Source of the DNA: Drosophila pseudoobscura
Taxonomy: Eukaryota; Arthropoda; Insecta; Diptera; Drosophilidae
Length of the DNA stretch: 64,000 nt
Direction: 5' to 3'
Assembly: GCF_009870125.1 (NCBI RefSeq)
Contig: NC_046683.1
Coordinates: 13,711,001 to 13,775,000 of the forward strand
Part shown: one piece after another, positions 22,344 through 33,605 of the stretch
Numbering within the stretch: position 1 is the first letter of the stretch
Layout: every line of letters starts with the position of its first letter
The notes under the pieces: generated by a model
Database searches by the model: none
What the model saw: only the letters and a program-made list of their open reading frames with translations
Told to the model about the DNA's origin: nothing
Program-made: the position numbers and the translations under genes

Positions 22344-22940
22344 GACGCGGTCACAGTGGCTCCTGTTCGTTGCAAAATTGTAATTGTGGCGGCGGACACG
22401 GTGTTTTCGCCGTGTTTCTGCTTCTGCTTACGCTTCTTCTTCTTGTTCTTCTTACCCTCGCACGCACCGACGACAACGACGACGGGGCCACTCGGTAGGG
22501 GCTTGCGCGCTGCTTCGGTGTGGAGTGTGGGTTTTTTGTTTTGTTGGCAGTTTTTTTTTTTGCTGCCCACGCGCTGTGGGAAAACCGAAAAACAAAAAAA
22601 ACAAAAAAAAAACAAAAAGAGGGAATTGAGCGGAAAGATTTCAAGGTGATGGAGCAAAAGGATTTTGCGCGTGAAATAATGCTTGCTCTATTGTCGCGGC
22701 GCGTTTAGCGTTCAGCATGCAACACGCCAGAGCCTCTATAAAAGAAGTAAATCAATGCGTTTTTGTTTGCACAATTTCTGAACTTTTTTGTTTCCGAAAC
22801 GAAAGCGAACAAGTTACGTACGTAATGAAAATAAAATGAAACTATTTCCCAGTTCCCAGCTATAAATTAAAATAAATATGTCAGTTATTTATTTATTTCC
22901 GCATGCTGAGTGAAGCCAGCTAGGGATTTTTGGATAAGAA

Positions 22941-23009
22941 TACGGTCTGACTCTCGGAAATATACCGAAATATACCGTCTCATTTTCGAAATATACCGGA
23001 AATATACCG
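22941..23009 (-). promoter_or_regulatory. Cluster of four GGTATATTT (motif 6-type) core promoter elements, minus orientation
   Basis: On the plus strand AAATATACCG occurs at 22958-22967, 22968-22977, 22989-22998 and 23000-23009. Its complement CGGTATATTT matches the fly core-promoter consensus known as Ohler motif 6 (KTYRGTATWTTT), used with motif 1 at TATA-less housekeeping promoters. It sits about 600 bases upstream of the Upf1 ATG and points toward Upf1, so it may belong to that promoter. No clear motif 1 (YGGTCACACTR) is next to it. Confidence 0.5.
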
Positions 23010-23227
23010 ATGAAAAATATTAACTTAACCCTCTTAACCCCTTTTATTTAAACAGGTGAAAACTGTTCGCAAATGTCTAAAAAACACACCCACGATTTCT
23101 TTCACCTAAACTGCGCTAAAATTCATTAAGAAGGATCGTAAATCATATTCCTCGAAAATCGTTATCGTTATGACGAACATTTTTGACGTTTTTTATTGGT
23201 CACAAAAAGAGCAAGTTCAATAAAAAA

Positions 23228-23262
23228 CGGTCTGACCCTGAGAAATATACCGAAATATACCG
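23228..23262 (-). promoter_or_regulatory. Second pair of GGTATATTT elements, diverged copy of the first cluster
   Basis: AAATATACCG occurs at 23243-23252 and 23253-23262, preceded by CGGTCTGACCCTGAG. The first cluster begins the same way (CGGTCTGACTCTCGG at 22943), so the two are diverged copies about 285 bases apart in the same orientation. Confidence 0.5.
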
Positions 23263-24664
23263 TAAATTTAACGACGAATTATTCATATTCGTCGATTTTG
23301 ATATTCGGGTTTTCATCTTTATTGGATTATTTATAAAATAAAGTTTAAACAAAAAAGTTCAACAAACATTTTCACTATATTTATTTGCTTACATGGCAAC
23401 TACACGCTAACTACACATTTGCTACATATTAATCGTTAATCGTTCTCTGTCCATGATCAGAAATTATATGCTTCGATTTTGATATTCAGTTTAAGGTTTA
23501 CAGAAATAAAGTCAGAGCATTAAACCTAAGTAGTCATGAAATGAAACGTCATTTGATCCTTTAAATCCAAAGGAGCTTCCCAAAATGCGGTAGTAATATG
23601 TACACTTCAACGGAATGCATTTTTAATGGCTATTTTCCTCATTTTTTTTTAGTTTACATGTATTTGATTACAATCAACAGTACCGACTTTAAAATATTTA
23701 ACTTTATTTTTCGAATTTATGCCAAAATAACGGCTGTCTGGCCCAATGTTACTGGAGGTAAAAAGAAGAGGTATGGACAATGACGAAAAGGCCCGGCAAC
23801 ATTACATGATTTTATTAACCTCACCTCACCGTGAGATCTGCTAAGAATGCTTAGAAGCCTTGTTAACAGTATGGTTGTTAACAATGGGGGTGTAAAATAT
23901 GCACTCTATATTCTGGGGCCTTTTTCTGTTTTCCTTACCTTTTTTAAAATTTGCATCTTGTACTTTACTTAAAAATATTCATCGTTTCAAAAATGTATTT
24001 TAAAACATGTTGCTGCAGCAACATGGATGTAAGCAATTTAGTTTTTGCGTTGGCAACATTCAATTTGTATGGCCAGCAACATTGAAAAATAAGCAACATA
24101 CTGCATACCCTAGGGAAACGGATATTATAGAACTGAGGAAATGTTTGTCATCTAGCTCCAATACATATATGCGGAAAATCCAGTCTCTGTTTTAAAGCTA
24201 TCACAACGAAATTTTGCAGCTTATTTTCTTCTTACAGAGACCAAGAATATGTATTGAGATCGAGATATTTATACAGGACACTAATCAAATGCATGAATAG
24301 GTATAAAACATATCAATCTGGAAAAAATTAATTATTAAACACGCTTTAAAACAGCTTTGATATCTTCTTCAGATTAAATTAACGAAATAGTGTATACAAA
24401 TGTACATATTCAGTTGACAATCAACGTCTTCAAATACCAGCAATATGTTAGAAGTGACGTTGCAACGGTTTTTCGTGAACCTTTTTTGTTGAAATCTTTT
24501 TAGACACAACACAATATATGGGAGTACTTCAAGAGCATATCTTGTGGGAAATTTATTCATCAATGGGATAAAACTATGTGGGAAAGGCTGAAGATTCTAT
24601 CTAGCTAGTAATATTCGACCGAATATCAAAAACAACGAATAAGTATTATGGAATTTGAATTCGT

Positions 24665-24763
24665 CAGTATATTTACTGTATATTTTTCAAATGAAACGGT
24701 ATGTTCGGGTATATTTCTGAGGGTCGAACGGTATATTTTAACGATAAGTCCGCGGCCACACTG
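24665..24763 (+). promoter_or_regulatory. Opposed cluster of GGTATATTT elements followed by a motif 1-like site
   Basis: CAGTATATTT (24665), CTGTATATTT (24676), GGGTATATTT (24708) and CGGTATATTT (24729-24738) are followed by CGGCCACACTG at 24753-24763. The last is one base from the motif 1 consensus bound by M1BP. This order (motif 6 then motif 1) is typical of a TATA-less fly promoter firing to the right. The nearest recognised coding gene in that direction is inaE. Confidence 0.6.
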
Positions 24764-26599
24764 CAAGCCAGAGCGGGCTGCTGCGCCGCCCCCAGTGTCC
24801 CCCATCGACGCTGCGTGTGCGCGTCTTTTATAAAATACAAGATTTATACGCGGTGCATAAATGAAAACCATATTGTAAATCGAAATTTGTATTGTATTAG
24901 GACTTTGGGGTAATAGTGATTAGGGAGTGTGTATAAATCGATTGTCAACCGAAAAAGGACCATAAACAATCGTGTGTGTAAATCCATAAAGCAAAAAATT
25001 ACTCTCAAAGAAAAAGCAAAACAACAAGGTGTATCGGCAGCGCGCGGCATCTTGTCGACAGCGCTAACGGCAGCGCTGCGTCAGCGAAAGCAATGGAATG
25101 GAAACGAAACCAAAGCCATCCACCGTCGTTTCTGTGACCAAGCCAACTGCGACGCCGGCGTCAACGGCGGATTTCTTCGGATGCTGATGGACTAACGATG
25201 TTTCGGCGGGGTTGGTGCGGTGATGGTGATGCTGCTGCTGGCGGTGGTATTGGTTTTGGTGCGGTGGTGTTGCTTGCTTTCTGTGTAGACGCCCAAAATA
25301 CCAACTAGTAGATTCGCAAGAGAAACTGTAAAATAACTGCACTCGAATGATGTTTCGAGGTCATCACCTGCTCCTACACCTACAACTCGTTCTCCGTCCA
25401 AGAGCAAACAATTTAATGGTAATGAGCGTATATCCCCCTCTTCCAATGGCCTTGGTTGTCGATGCGTTTCTGTGTGATTCCAATTAGAATATTTGATTGG
25501 GAGAGTGTGATGCTAGATAGAGAGTGAGAGAGAGCAAGAGCGTGGTGCGGTGAGGTGCTACTGCGGCTGTCATATCGATCCGTATCCGCACTAGAGCACA
25601 CAGTCTTTGGAGGCAACATAATCCACCGAGGCGGGATTAGGGTTACTCGAACGTGCCGCATCCGACGCCCACGCGCAGCTTTAACTGCGACGCAGGCTCC
25701 TGCATTACCGGTCACCGGTAATTAGTCGACAAGGCCGGCAGAGCTGTCGCGTCTCGTTGTGACGGCAACGGCGCTGCCTTCTGATTTTGCCGCAGCTGCA
25801 GCGGCGTGAAAGTTCAGACTCATTAAATGCAGCTGCGCCACAGCAGAAGCCCCAGCGCCAATACGCAGTGAAACTTCCATCACAACGGTACATACTGGCA
25901 GCAGGCACCGCGGCGGCAGCAGTGCTGTCATGAAATTTCCATAAAAAAGCCAAAAACTAAAGACCAAAAATAAAACGATTATGTAAATCAGATTAAATCC
26001 GCGATATAATTGACAAATATACCAAAATAATAATAAATTTTTTCGTATTCTGCGCGGGAGGAAATTGGTGAAGAAGTCAAGTTATTCAGGAAAACCCTAA
26101 GACGAGAGGAGAAAGTTATTGTGCGAAAAGTTGTTTCCAAAGTGACCCCAAAGCAGAGCAGAATAACAGAAGCTAGATTATAGAATGGACTATTAGTAAC
26201 TAAGAATTTTACGATACCAAAAAACCATGACATTCTCTGGGACAAGTGCAAGATTTTGGCGTTTAACTTTCAATTTAACCTGAACCGAAACCACAACTGC
26301 TTAAAAGCTGCATTGACAGATGTTTAGAAACTTTTTTATTATTATTATAATTATTATTTACCATTTTAATAGCTTTTCGGGTCGTGCAAACGTCTTTAAG
26401 GGCAAAGCATATAATTACTTATTTAAATGTACAGGAATATAAAACGGCCAAATTCTGGCGAAAACAAAAGGCTAAATTGGTTACACTGATACCGACAGCA
26501 GAGCAATCCATGGCCGCTCTCTCTCCCACTCTCTCCCTCCTCCACTCTCACTCTCCGTCTTTTGTGCGAGAAAGTGTTTGTAAAACCCACAAAAGATTT
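24764..26599 (+). other. Transcribed-looking region with no recognised gene
   Basis: It begins at a strong promoter-like cluster and has GC-rich patches at 25040-25200 and 25560-25960 within AT-rich DNA. Short coding-like pieces occur at 25098-25187 and 25289-25418, the latter flanked by a plausible acceptor and donor. None assembles into a protein I recognise. It could be upstream leader exons of inaE or a separate gene. Confidence 0.3.
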
Positions 26600-26885
26600 A
26601 ACCATAAACAACAATAATGCTAATGAAACCAAGCGTGAAGCTTTGTAAAGCTCTCTCAATAGTAGTGCGTTTTTGTTTTTACCGTTTCAACATTTATTTT
26701 TTAAAGTGCAGCAACAAAAAAATCAAGCAAAAAAAAGGAGCAGCAGCAGATTAAGTGAAAAGTTTTTACTAACAGCCAAACATAAAGTTTGCAACTCTGT
26801 CAACCGCAGCGCAACGGCAACGGTAAACTAAGCAGCGGCGTCAGCATCGACGTCTGCCAGCGGTCGCGCTGGCAACAAAATTGAG
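26600..26885 (+). other. Probable noncoding first exon of inaE
   Basis: The sequence ends GGCAACAAAATTGAG before a consensus GTATGT donor (intron starts at 26886). It is GC/CAA-rich, like many neuronal fly leaders, and lacks a good open frame. The first coding exon of inaE begins with ATG directly at its acceptor (37424/37425), which requires such an upstream leader. The 5' limit is not determined. Confidence 0.45.
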
Positions 26886-29800
26886 GTATGTGTTCCTTCC
26901 ATTCTTATAAGAATCTCATATTCCATATACCCAACATACATACATACATATTTACTGTGTGCTCTCTTTCACACACAAACACATGTGTATTCTTGTACTG
27001 TTTAGTTTGTAATTTTGCCAAATTGTGGACACAGCACGGCCAAAATGTAATGAAAACAGCACAAAATGAAATTTAAAATGTAGTTCAAAGTTTGGACAGC
27101 GCGGTTACAGCCAGCCAGGCAGCAGAGTAATGGGCGAGATGAACCATAGAAAATTATTCACAGTGTCAGGGACCAACATAATGGACAACTTACTCATAAA
27201 TGGAAAAATATGTTATCTTTGGTGATGAATCTTTTAATACCCTTAAATATCGATTGTTCTTATAAATCTTTCCAATTTTTGTTTGGCTAGAAAAAGACAA
27301 TCTCTTTTAGTTTTTATGTCATCAAGTCATCTGCAATCGTTAAATATATTTAATCAATCCTATTTTCTACTTTAAAAGATCAACCCCTAAATTTAATTCA
27401 AAATCCCCGAACTAAAATGCTGTTGAAGTCTCATCCCCAATATTAAATTTTAAACTCCCCGAAAAACGTGTGGCAACGTGTGAATGATTTTGCAAATTGA
27501 AATGAAAATTAACGTTTAGCGAAATGAAAAATGAGAAAAAAGCGAATGGAGACGAAGAAGCAAAGCAAATAACAAGAAGCGACAGCAACGGCAACAACAG
27601 CCATGGCAGCAGGGGAGGGGTAAATTAAAAAAAAAAAAACACAAAAAGTGATAAAAATAGACAAATTTCTGCTGATGCGCTCTGGTTGGCGGCGCCAGCG
27701 GCAGCGGCAGAGGCAGAGGCAATGCTTGAAAAGTAGGTAAGGTGGGTGGCAAATGGGGGATGGCCGACGCCTGCCTGATGGCTGGGATAGCTGGATAGCA
27801 AAACGAGGGTCGCTCCCAGCCATCGGCGGGCAGGGAAGTAGACAGTGGCAGTGTCCATGTCCAGACATTCTTGCTTTCCTTTCAATGCCCATTTCCTATC
27901 ATGGAGAAAACTTCCGTGGTCCCAAGCCCAGACTCGAGCACTTTCGAGGGTTAGTTATTTTTGGGGCAACACAGCCCCAGCCGTGAAGCGGGGTACCCAA
28001 GGGCATGTTGTGTATGCATCCAGAAGAAAGGAAGATTTTTCTTAGGAGTAATCAACCTTAGTGATAATTCAAAGCAAGTAAAGTGAAGTTAATCACAGTT
28101 TTTGGGCTGAGAAAAAACACGCTTAAAAGATGACACTCTCAAGGATAGCGTGTATCCCCTATAAATTAGCTCCTGGGTGGACACGCTAAGATCTAATCGG
28201 AGAGGACCCCCCGCCTCTTTTATACATATGTCAGAGAGGCGTAAGAGAAAATGTCAAGGGACATCTGTCCAAAAAGGCAGAAACTTTGAAGGATTTTCCA
28301 TTTGGCCAAAGAGGATGCTGATGTGCTGCCTGTGTGTATTGGCAGATTCCCTCGCACACACAGACACACAAAGTGTTACACGCATAATACACATGCAAAT
28401 GTCAAAGTTGCCGCCAGGCGACGCGACATGGCTGTCGTCGTCCAACCACCATCACCAATCTCACCTACACACAGCCTGCCCCGCCATTCCGCCACTCCGC
28501 CAACCTTCGCACCGCCTGTGGCGACGACCATCGGCGAGTTTTAGCGGATTTTGTTTGTGCAGGAATGAAAATCGTTGCTGCTGGCTGCGCTGCTTCTGTA
28601 TTGGTTTGCTATTGTACCAGGGTATATTTAAACAGAAGGTAAGGTGCACTGCGAGAGAGAGTGAAAGCCCAAATCTTTTACCGTTACAGTCAAGAGAGAT
28701 ATCGACACTTCGAATATAAGTATTACCTCCCAGACTTGGGTTGCAATACGGGGGCATTAACTGCTACCTTATTATATGTATATACCTTGATATTGTTTGC
28801 GTTTTTGTGTGTTGTGTCGTGTTGTCTCTTCTGCCATTACACGCGTGTTCTCTTCTAGTTGGTTGGAGAGGGCCAAGACTGTTGTGGGGTGGGTGGGTGT
28901 TGGGGATTGTGGAACTTTGAAAACTCACCACCATCCTTACCTAGCCCCTCCCCCCCCCCCCCTCGCTCTCTTCAGCTTTGCTCTCCCTCTGCCACCACTG
29001 TTTCTGCCTCTCTCGCTACACGTGTTTGCGTGTATTTGTAGTCAGTTTTTTGTATTGCATATTTTTTGCAGGCACTTAAAATTTGGAGCATTCTTACTGC
29101 TGCGCGGTCTGTTGTTGGTTGGTGAAGAAACTGCAGAGAAGGAAAATGAGACAAAAAATAAAAAGACAAAAATTGCTGCGCTACTTCACACGTCTGTCGC
29201 TCTAGCTCCCTGTCAGTGTTCAAACTCTCTTTACCGTGTCTCTTCATCTCCCCCGTGGCTATAAGCGGCAGGAATTACAACAAGAAGCGAACAGCAGCCA
29301 CGATTACCGAAACTTTTGATACCCTCTGCTGATCTACAACTTTGTCTCTTACCTGCAAGTGCAAACTCTTGCTCAAAATCATTAGACTCTCGAAGACAGA
29401 GAAGTACCCTCTCGGAATAACAATGGGCCACAGAATAGCGGGACATGGCAAAGGCTTCGTCTCTTTCTCTCTCTTCTCTTTTCCGTGCAGCTTTAAGAAG
29501 CTTTGCACTTGTTCGCGGGCGTTTGTGTGTATGGGTGTTGCTGCTTATTTGTGTGTGTTGATTCCTTCTTTGTTTATGCCCAGACACATTCTCAATGCAC
29601 ACGCAACGCACCAACGCACGCACGTACGCACCCAGCACCCAGCTCCCTCCACACTCCACTCGGCCGCTATTCTCTACTCTCCACGCTCTCTTTTGTTTTT
29701 GCCATTGTGTTTTCATTGCCTAATGCAGCCGGCAAACACTCTCTCGCGTGAGAGTGTGTTCACACTTGCACTTGTATATGTATGTACGTATGATATTTAC

Positions 29801-30692
29801 CGGAAGATTTATTGAATGATTGGATTGACAAGGCATTTACATTCGTTCATTTAAATACGCGTAGAGTATACATAGCTCTACAGAATGTTTCACTGTATAC
29901 ACTGCTTAGTCACTTGCACAAGCAGTAGCCAGTGGAAGCGGCTGTAAAACGCTCAAGAATTTGCTTTTTAAAGGAATTTTCATTAAATTTTTGCATAGAA
30001 TACAGAAAAACTAATAAATTATAGGATACATTTGCAAAGGAAGGACAAGCAGAAATGAGCTTATAGGAATTTCGAAACCCTGTTACAGTTCCTGCCCAGC
30101 AAAGCTTAATAAAATATACAGCTTTCGAATGCTTTCTGAACACGGAAGAAGTTTTCAGTTCGATCAATGAATGAATTGGAAGCTGTTGGAAAATCTGTAA
30201 ACTTCTGGACGTTTTGCTTCCCTTCCAGATAAAAGGAAATAAAATAAATATATATAACAGTTTCGGGCAACAGCAGCATTCTTTGCATACATATTTCCTC
30301 CGGTTTTCGGGCATTTTTCTGTTGTTTCCTTCCTTTTGCCCGTTCTCCCCTCCGTTTTGGTGCGGCCAAGAGTTTTCATGCTTTTGCCACATTCCATTAG
30401 ATGTAATAAATACCAAAATGCAACAAAAAGAAATTAAAAATGCAAAGGAAAATGAAAAGTGAAAGGAATGAAATGGAATGGCAAAGAGAGAGTAGGAGCT
30501 CTCTCACTCTCAAAAAGACCACTCCGAAATTGGTTAAAAATGTCAAATGAGCAAACATTCATCCTTTTGGCCTTTTCTCCCGTGCCGTCCCATCCCCTTC
30601 CATCAGAGGAGAAAGCAAACAAGAACAAAGCTTCTCCCTCTCCCTCCTCCCTCCTCCAATTGGAATTTTCAGAGTGGCCTTGACATTATTTT

Positions 30693-30914
30693 ATGCGCGA
30701 AAACAGGCGCTTGAAGTACAGTCGGTACAAGTGGAATCCCTACGAATCCGAGGAGCACTGCCGCATGATGCGCGAAATATCTTTGGCAAGATCCACAGAA
30801 GAAGCCACACGGAAGATCTACCGAGAAGGAATCCTCCAATTACACCTTCCGACGGAATGGACTCCTACCCTTGGACTTCAAAGAGGAAGGGTTCTCTCTG
30901 GAAGAAGGACCTAG
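30693..30914 (+). CDS. Unrecognised small basic open reading frame, 73 residues
   Basis: I do not recognise this protein. It begins MRENRRLKYSRYKWNPYE and continues with charged, non-repetitive sequence to a TAG. It is compositionally protein-like, unlike the surrounding low-complexity frames, with many Arg, Glu and aromatic residues. There is no signal peptide or membrane segment. A second frame over the last 120 bases is also open and protein-like, so a frameshifted pseudogene is an alternative. It lies on the same strand as inaE within its first intron. An acceptor-like TTTTCAG precedes it by about 20 bases. It may be a nested gene, a decayed copy, or chance. Confidence 0.3.
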   Translation: MRENRRLKYSRYKWNPYESEEHCRMMREISLARSTEEATRKIYREGILQLHLPTEWTPTLGLQRGRVLSGRRT

Positions 30915-32432
30915 GAACCTTTTATGAACTGAAACGTGGATAAACTTTGCGTCTAAAAAGCTTCTAAGCGAAATACTCATATTTGTCGGCATTTTTCGAT
31001 AGATTTTCGAATGAATAAACTGAGAAAAAATCACTTTAGATAAAAAAAACATTTACAATCTTCAAAGTCGATTATAAAATTCAGTAATTCGACTATCTAG
31101 AGTAACTGTAAGTGACAGAAGCTGATCTGTTCCGCTTTTGAGGCTTCAACCATAATGCTCCTGCTCGTGACGAGCATCATCGTTTTGTGGTATATCGTTC
31201 CATTAAAATGGTATGTCATCCGTTGCCATAAAACTTTCTTTTTGTTTTTCCTGCCGCAACTTTTGCCTTGCTTCGTTCCTTCCTTTCTGCTTGTCCTGTT
31301 GCCTGGTGGCATGGCATTGGCCTTTTAGTTAGCACGACGGCCGCTGTCTTCCCTCTGCTCTGCTGATGGCATTGTTTTTATGACGCGCAACCCCAACCCC
31401 ATACAAAACGAAAAAGGACAAAAGGATATGTGCGTGTGTGTGGGGCACAACTTTGTTGGGGGCTTAGCTTTTTTGTTTGATTTGGATTCTGATTCTGATC
31501 CTATTCCATATCACATCCTCCATTAAGCACTCGAGAGAGAGAGAGCGGGACGGCTTTTCTCCTCTCTCTCCTGTTTTTTGTCTGTCAATCTGCTGTCTGA
31601 TAATGACAGGCTGTCTGTCGTATGCAGATATGTAGATCTAGGCTGTGATTCATCCGAGGCGCGGGAAAGCAGCTTGAGGTGCGAGGAAATTGATGGGAAT
31701 TTCCTGTTTGCGAAAAATAATGTCGGTTCTTCCTTTCAATGCGAATGTTTCCGATGTCTACGCTCGTACTACTCTCTCTCCCTCTCTCTCTCTCTCTCTT
31801 TTTGCGTGCCACTCGCTACGAATGTGGCCGTTCGTTTATGGTACCTACGAACACTCTGAATGCACTCTGTTTTTCATAATTATACACAGCCTAAATAGCC
31901 CATGTGCCCCATTAGTAGGGGCAAGGGGATGACTACACATTAGCGGCTCGTTGGCCAAATCTTTGCCTACCCCGCCTACCACCGCCTACCACCGCCCACT
32001 CCGTCCACCGAGGGAGTGTGTGTTGTTTACCTTTCTCAAAGCGCAGGCTCCACATTTTTATCATGCCTCCACATGAGGCACACGACCCGCCCCTGTAATA
32101 AACCGCCAAAACGTCGTCATTTCTATTATATATATTTTTTTCCTGCTTTTGTGGTTAAAGCAAGTCACGCAAGTACCTAAAAACTACAGCGGGGAGCGAG
32201 GAGCGAGGAATGAGGGCCTGCAGACCGAAGGGGGGAGGGGGCTGCGGGGGGATGGCAAGTGCAATTAACCCCAAAGGTAAGTAGGAGGAAAAATGCAATT
32301 TTCTGGGTTCCTTTTGCTCTGCAGAAATTGAAGCATTTAATGGCTGTAAAACACCATTCCAGCACGTAATTTAAGAAAACCCACTTGAAAATATCGTAAT
32401 AATATGGTTCTTGGTGGATGTCCTTTATGCGT

Positions 32433-33605
32433 TTATGAATTCCTCACCAAATCCTTGTCAATGGCCTCGATCTCCTCCTTTGTGGCACAGCACTGCCATG
32501 GCTCCTTCACGCAAAAGTGGTAGATGGTCTCGTGGAAATAGTTCTCACCCGGCATGACGATGATGGTGGGGAACATGGTCTGATTGCAGGCATCGGGAAA
32601 GCCCATCAGCTGCAGCACGTAGCCGCCGTGCTGCCAGTATCGTGTGCAGTTCTTGCCCATAATGGGATCCTCGCCATGCGATTCCTTGGGAAACTTGTTG
32701 GCCGTGGAGAAATGCAGAGCCGGCTGGTTGCTGTAGATGTCCATGTAGCGTCCGGACGGACAGTGCAGGAAGCGTCCCAGGTATCGTGTGTTCAGATTTG
32801 TGGGGCCCTTGGACAAGGCATACGTCACGTGGTAGCCGGGCACGGGCATGTCCTTGAACTGCCGCACACGATCCCCCATAAAGACGGGCAGACGTAGATC
32901 GTAGACGGAGTTATCCACGGACTTGTAGCCTCCCGTGGGCAGGATATTGTCGTCGGGGCTCGTTTCGATTATCTCGTTGCCTTCGATGAAGAACCGATGC
33001 TCGAAGAGGCCCTCAACGCCGGCCTTGTGACCCGCCAGATTGAAGTACGTGTGATTGCAAATGTCCACCGGAGTGGACTTGTTCGATGTGGCCTCGATCC
33101 GGATGAACAGACGACTCTCGTTGTCGATGGTAAAGTGAATCATGACGACCAGGCGGCCGGGAAAGCCCTCGTGTCCCTCGTTCGAGACATGTCGCAGTGT
33201 GATCCCATCCGGACGCATCATATGCAGGTCCCAGATGACTTTATTGAAGCCAATAAACCCACCCTCGATGTTGTGCTTCTGGTCGAGATTTTTCGAAACG
33301 ATCACACGGTGCTCCTCCAAGATGAACTCTCCGTTGCTGACCAGCCCGGCCACACGGCCCAAAGTGCAGCCAAACTTCAAGTCCTGGTGCTTCAGATACC
33401 CGGCGACATCATCGAAGCCCAGGACCACGTCCGACATCTGGTGGTAGGCATCGGGCACTCGAATACTCTGAATGGTGGCCCCCAACGTGATGATACGCAC
33501 GCACATATGGTTCGTATTCGACATCGTATAGCGGCGTATCACTTGGGCCTTGTTCGTAAACGGATTTGTGGCAATGCCGAAAATGTCTTCAACAATTTTA
33601 ACCAT
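32433..33605 (-). CDS. Aldose 1-epimerase (galactose mutarotase)-like protein, probable pseudoenzyme
   Basis: Galactose mutarotases interconvert alpha and beta anomers of sugars in the cytosol. This intact single exon encodes 390 residues, slightly longer than the usual 340. Family blocks are LGATIQSIRVPD (41-52), GCTLGRVAG (79-87), GGFIGFNKVIWD (115-126), NHTYFNLAGH (184-193), VYDLRLP (234-240) and GFPDACNQTMFPTIIVMPGENY. However, the catalytic glutamate of the LETQ motif is Q332 (reads YVLQLMG). The first catalytic His of the HGG motif is E114 (IEGG), and the Asn-Arg of GRVANR is replaced. The second His (H185) and D236 remain. It is therefore probably not a mutarotase in the usual sense. 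It has a short C-terminal extension with a WQCC segment. It is nested antisense within inaE intron 1, and its intron-free structure suggests retroposition. The fly paralogue is not resolved. Confidence 0.9.
   Translation of the reverse strand: MVKIVEDIFGIATNPFTNKAQVIRRYTMSNTNHMCVRIITLGATIQSIRVPDAYHQMSDVVLGFDDVAGYLKHQDLKFGCTLGRVAGLVSNGEFILEEHRVIVSKNLDQKHNIEGGFIGFNKVIWDLHMMRPDGITLRHVSNEGHEGFPGRLVVMIHFTIDNESRLFIRIEATSNKSTPVDICNHTYFNLAGHKAGVEGLFEHRFFIEGNEIIETSPDDNILPTGGYKSVDNSVYDLRLPVFMGDRVRQFKDMPVPGYHVTYALSKGPTNLNTRYLGRFLHCPSGRYMDIYSNQPALHFSTANKFPKESHGEDPIMGKNCTRYWQHGGYVLQLMGFPDACNQTMFPTIIVMPGENYFHETIYHFCVKEPWQCCATKEEIEAIDKDLVRNS

Noticed and set aside
25413..25953. GC-rich short frames with Ala/Arg-rich peptides upstream of inaE
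   Set aside because: Both strands are open with similar composition; no start or splice arrangement links them.
29231..29716. 161-codon minus-strand frame in inaE intron 1
   Set aside because: Built from CA/GA-rich simple sequence (runs of His/Thr/Arg/Glu); both strands are open for the same reason.
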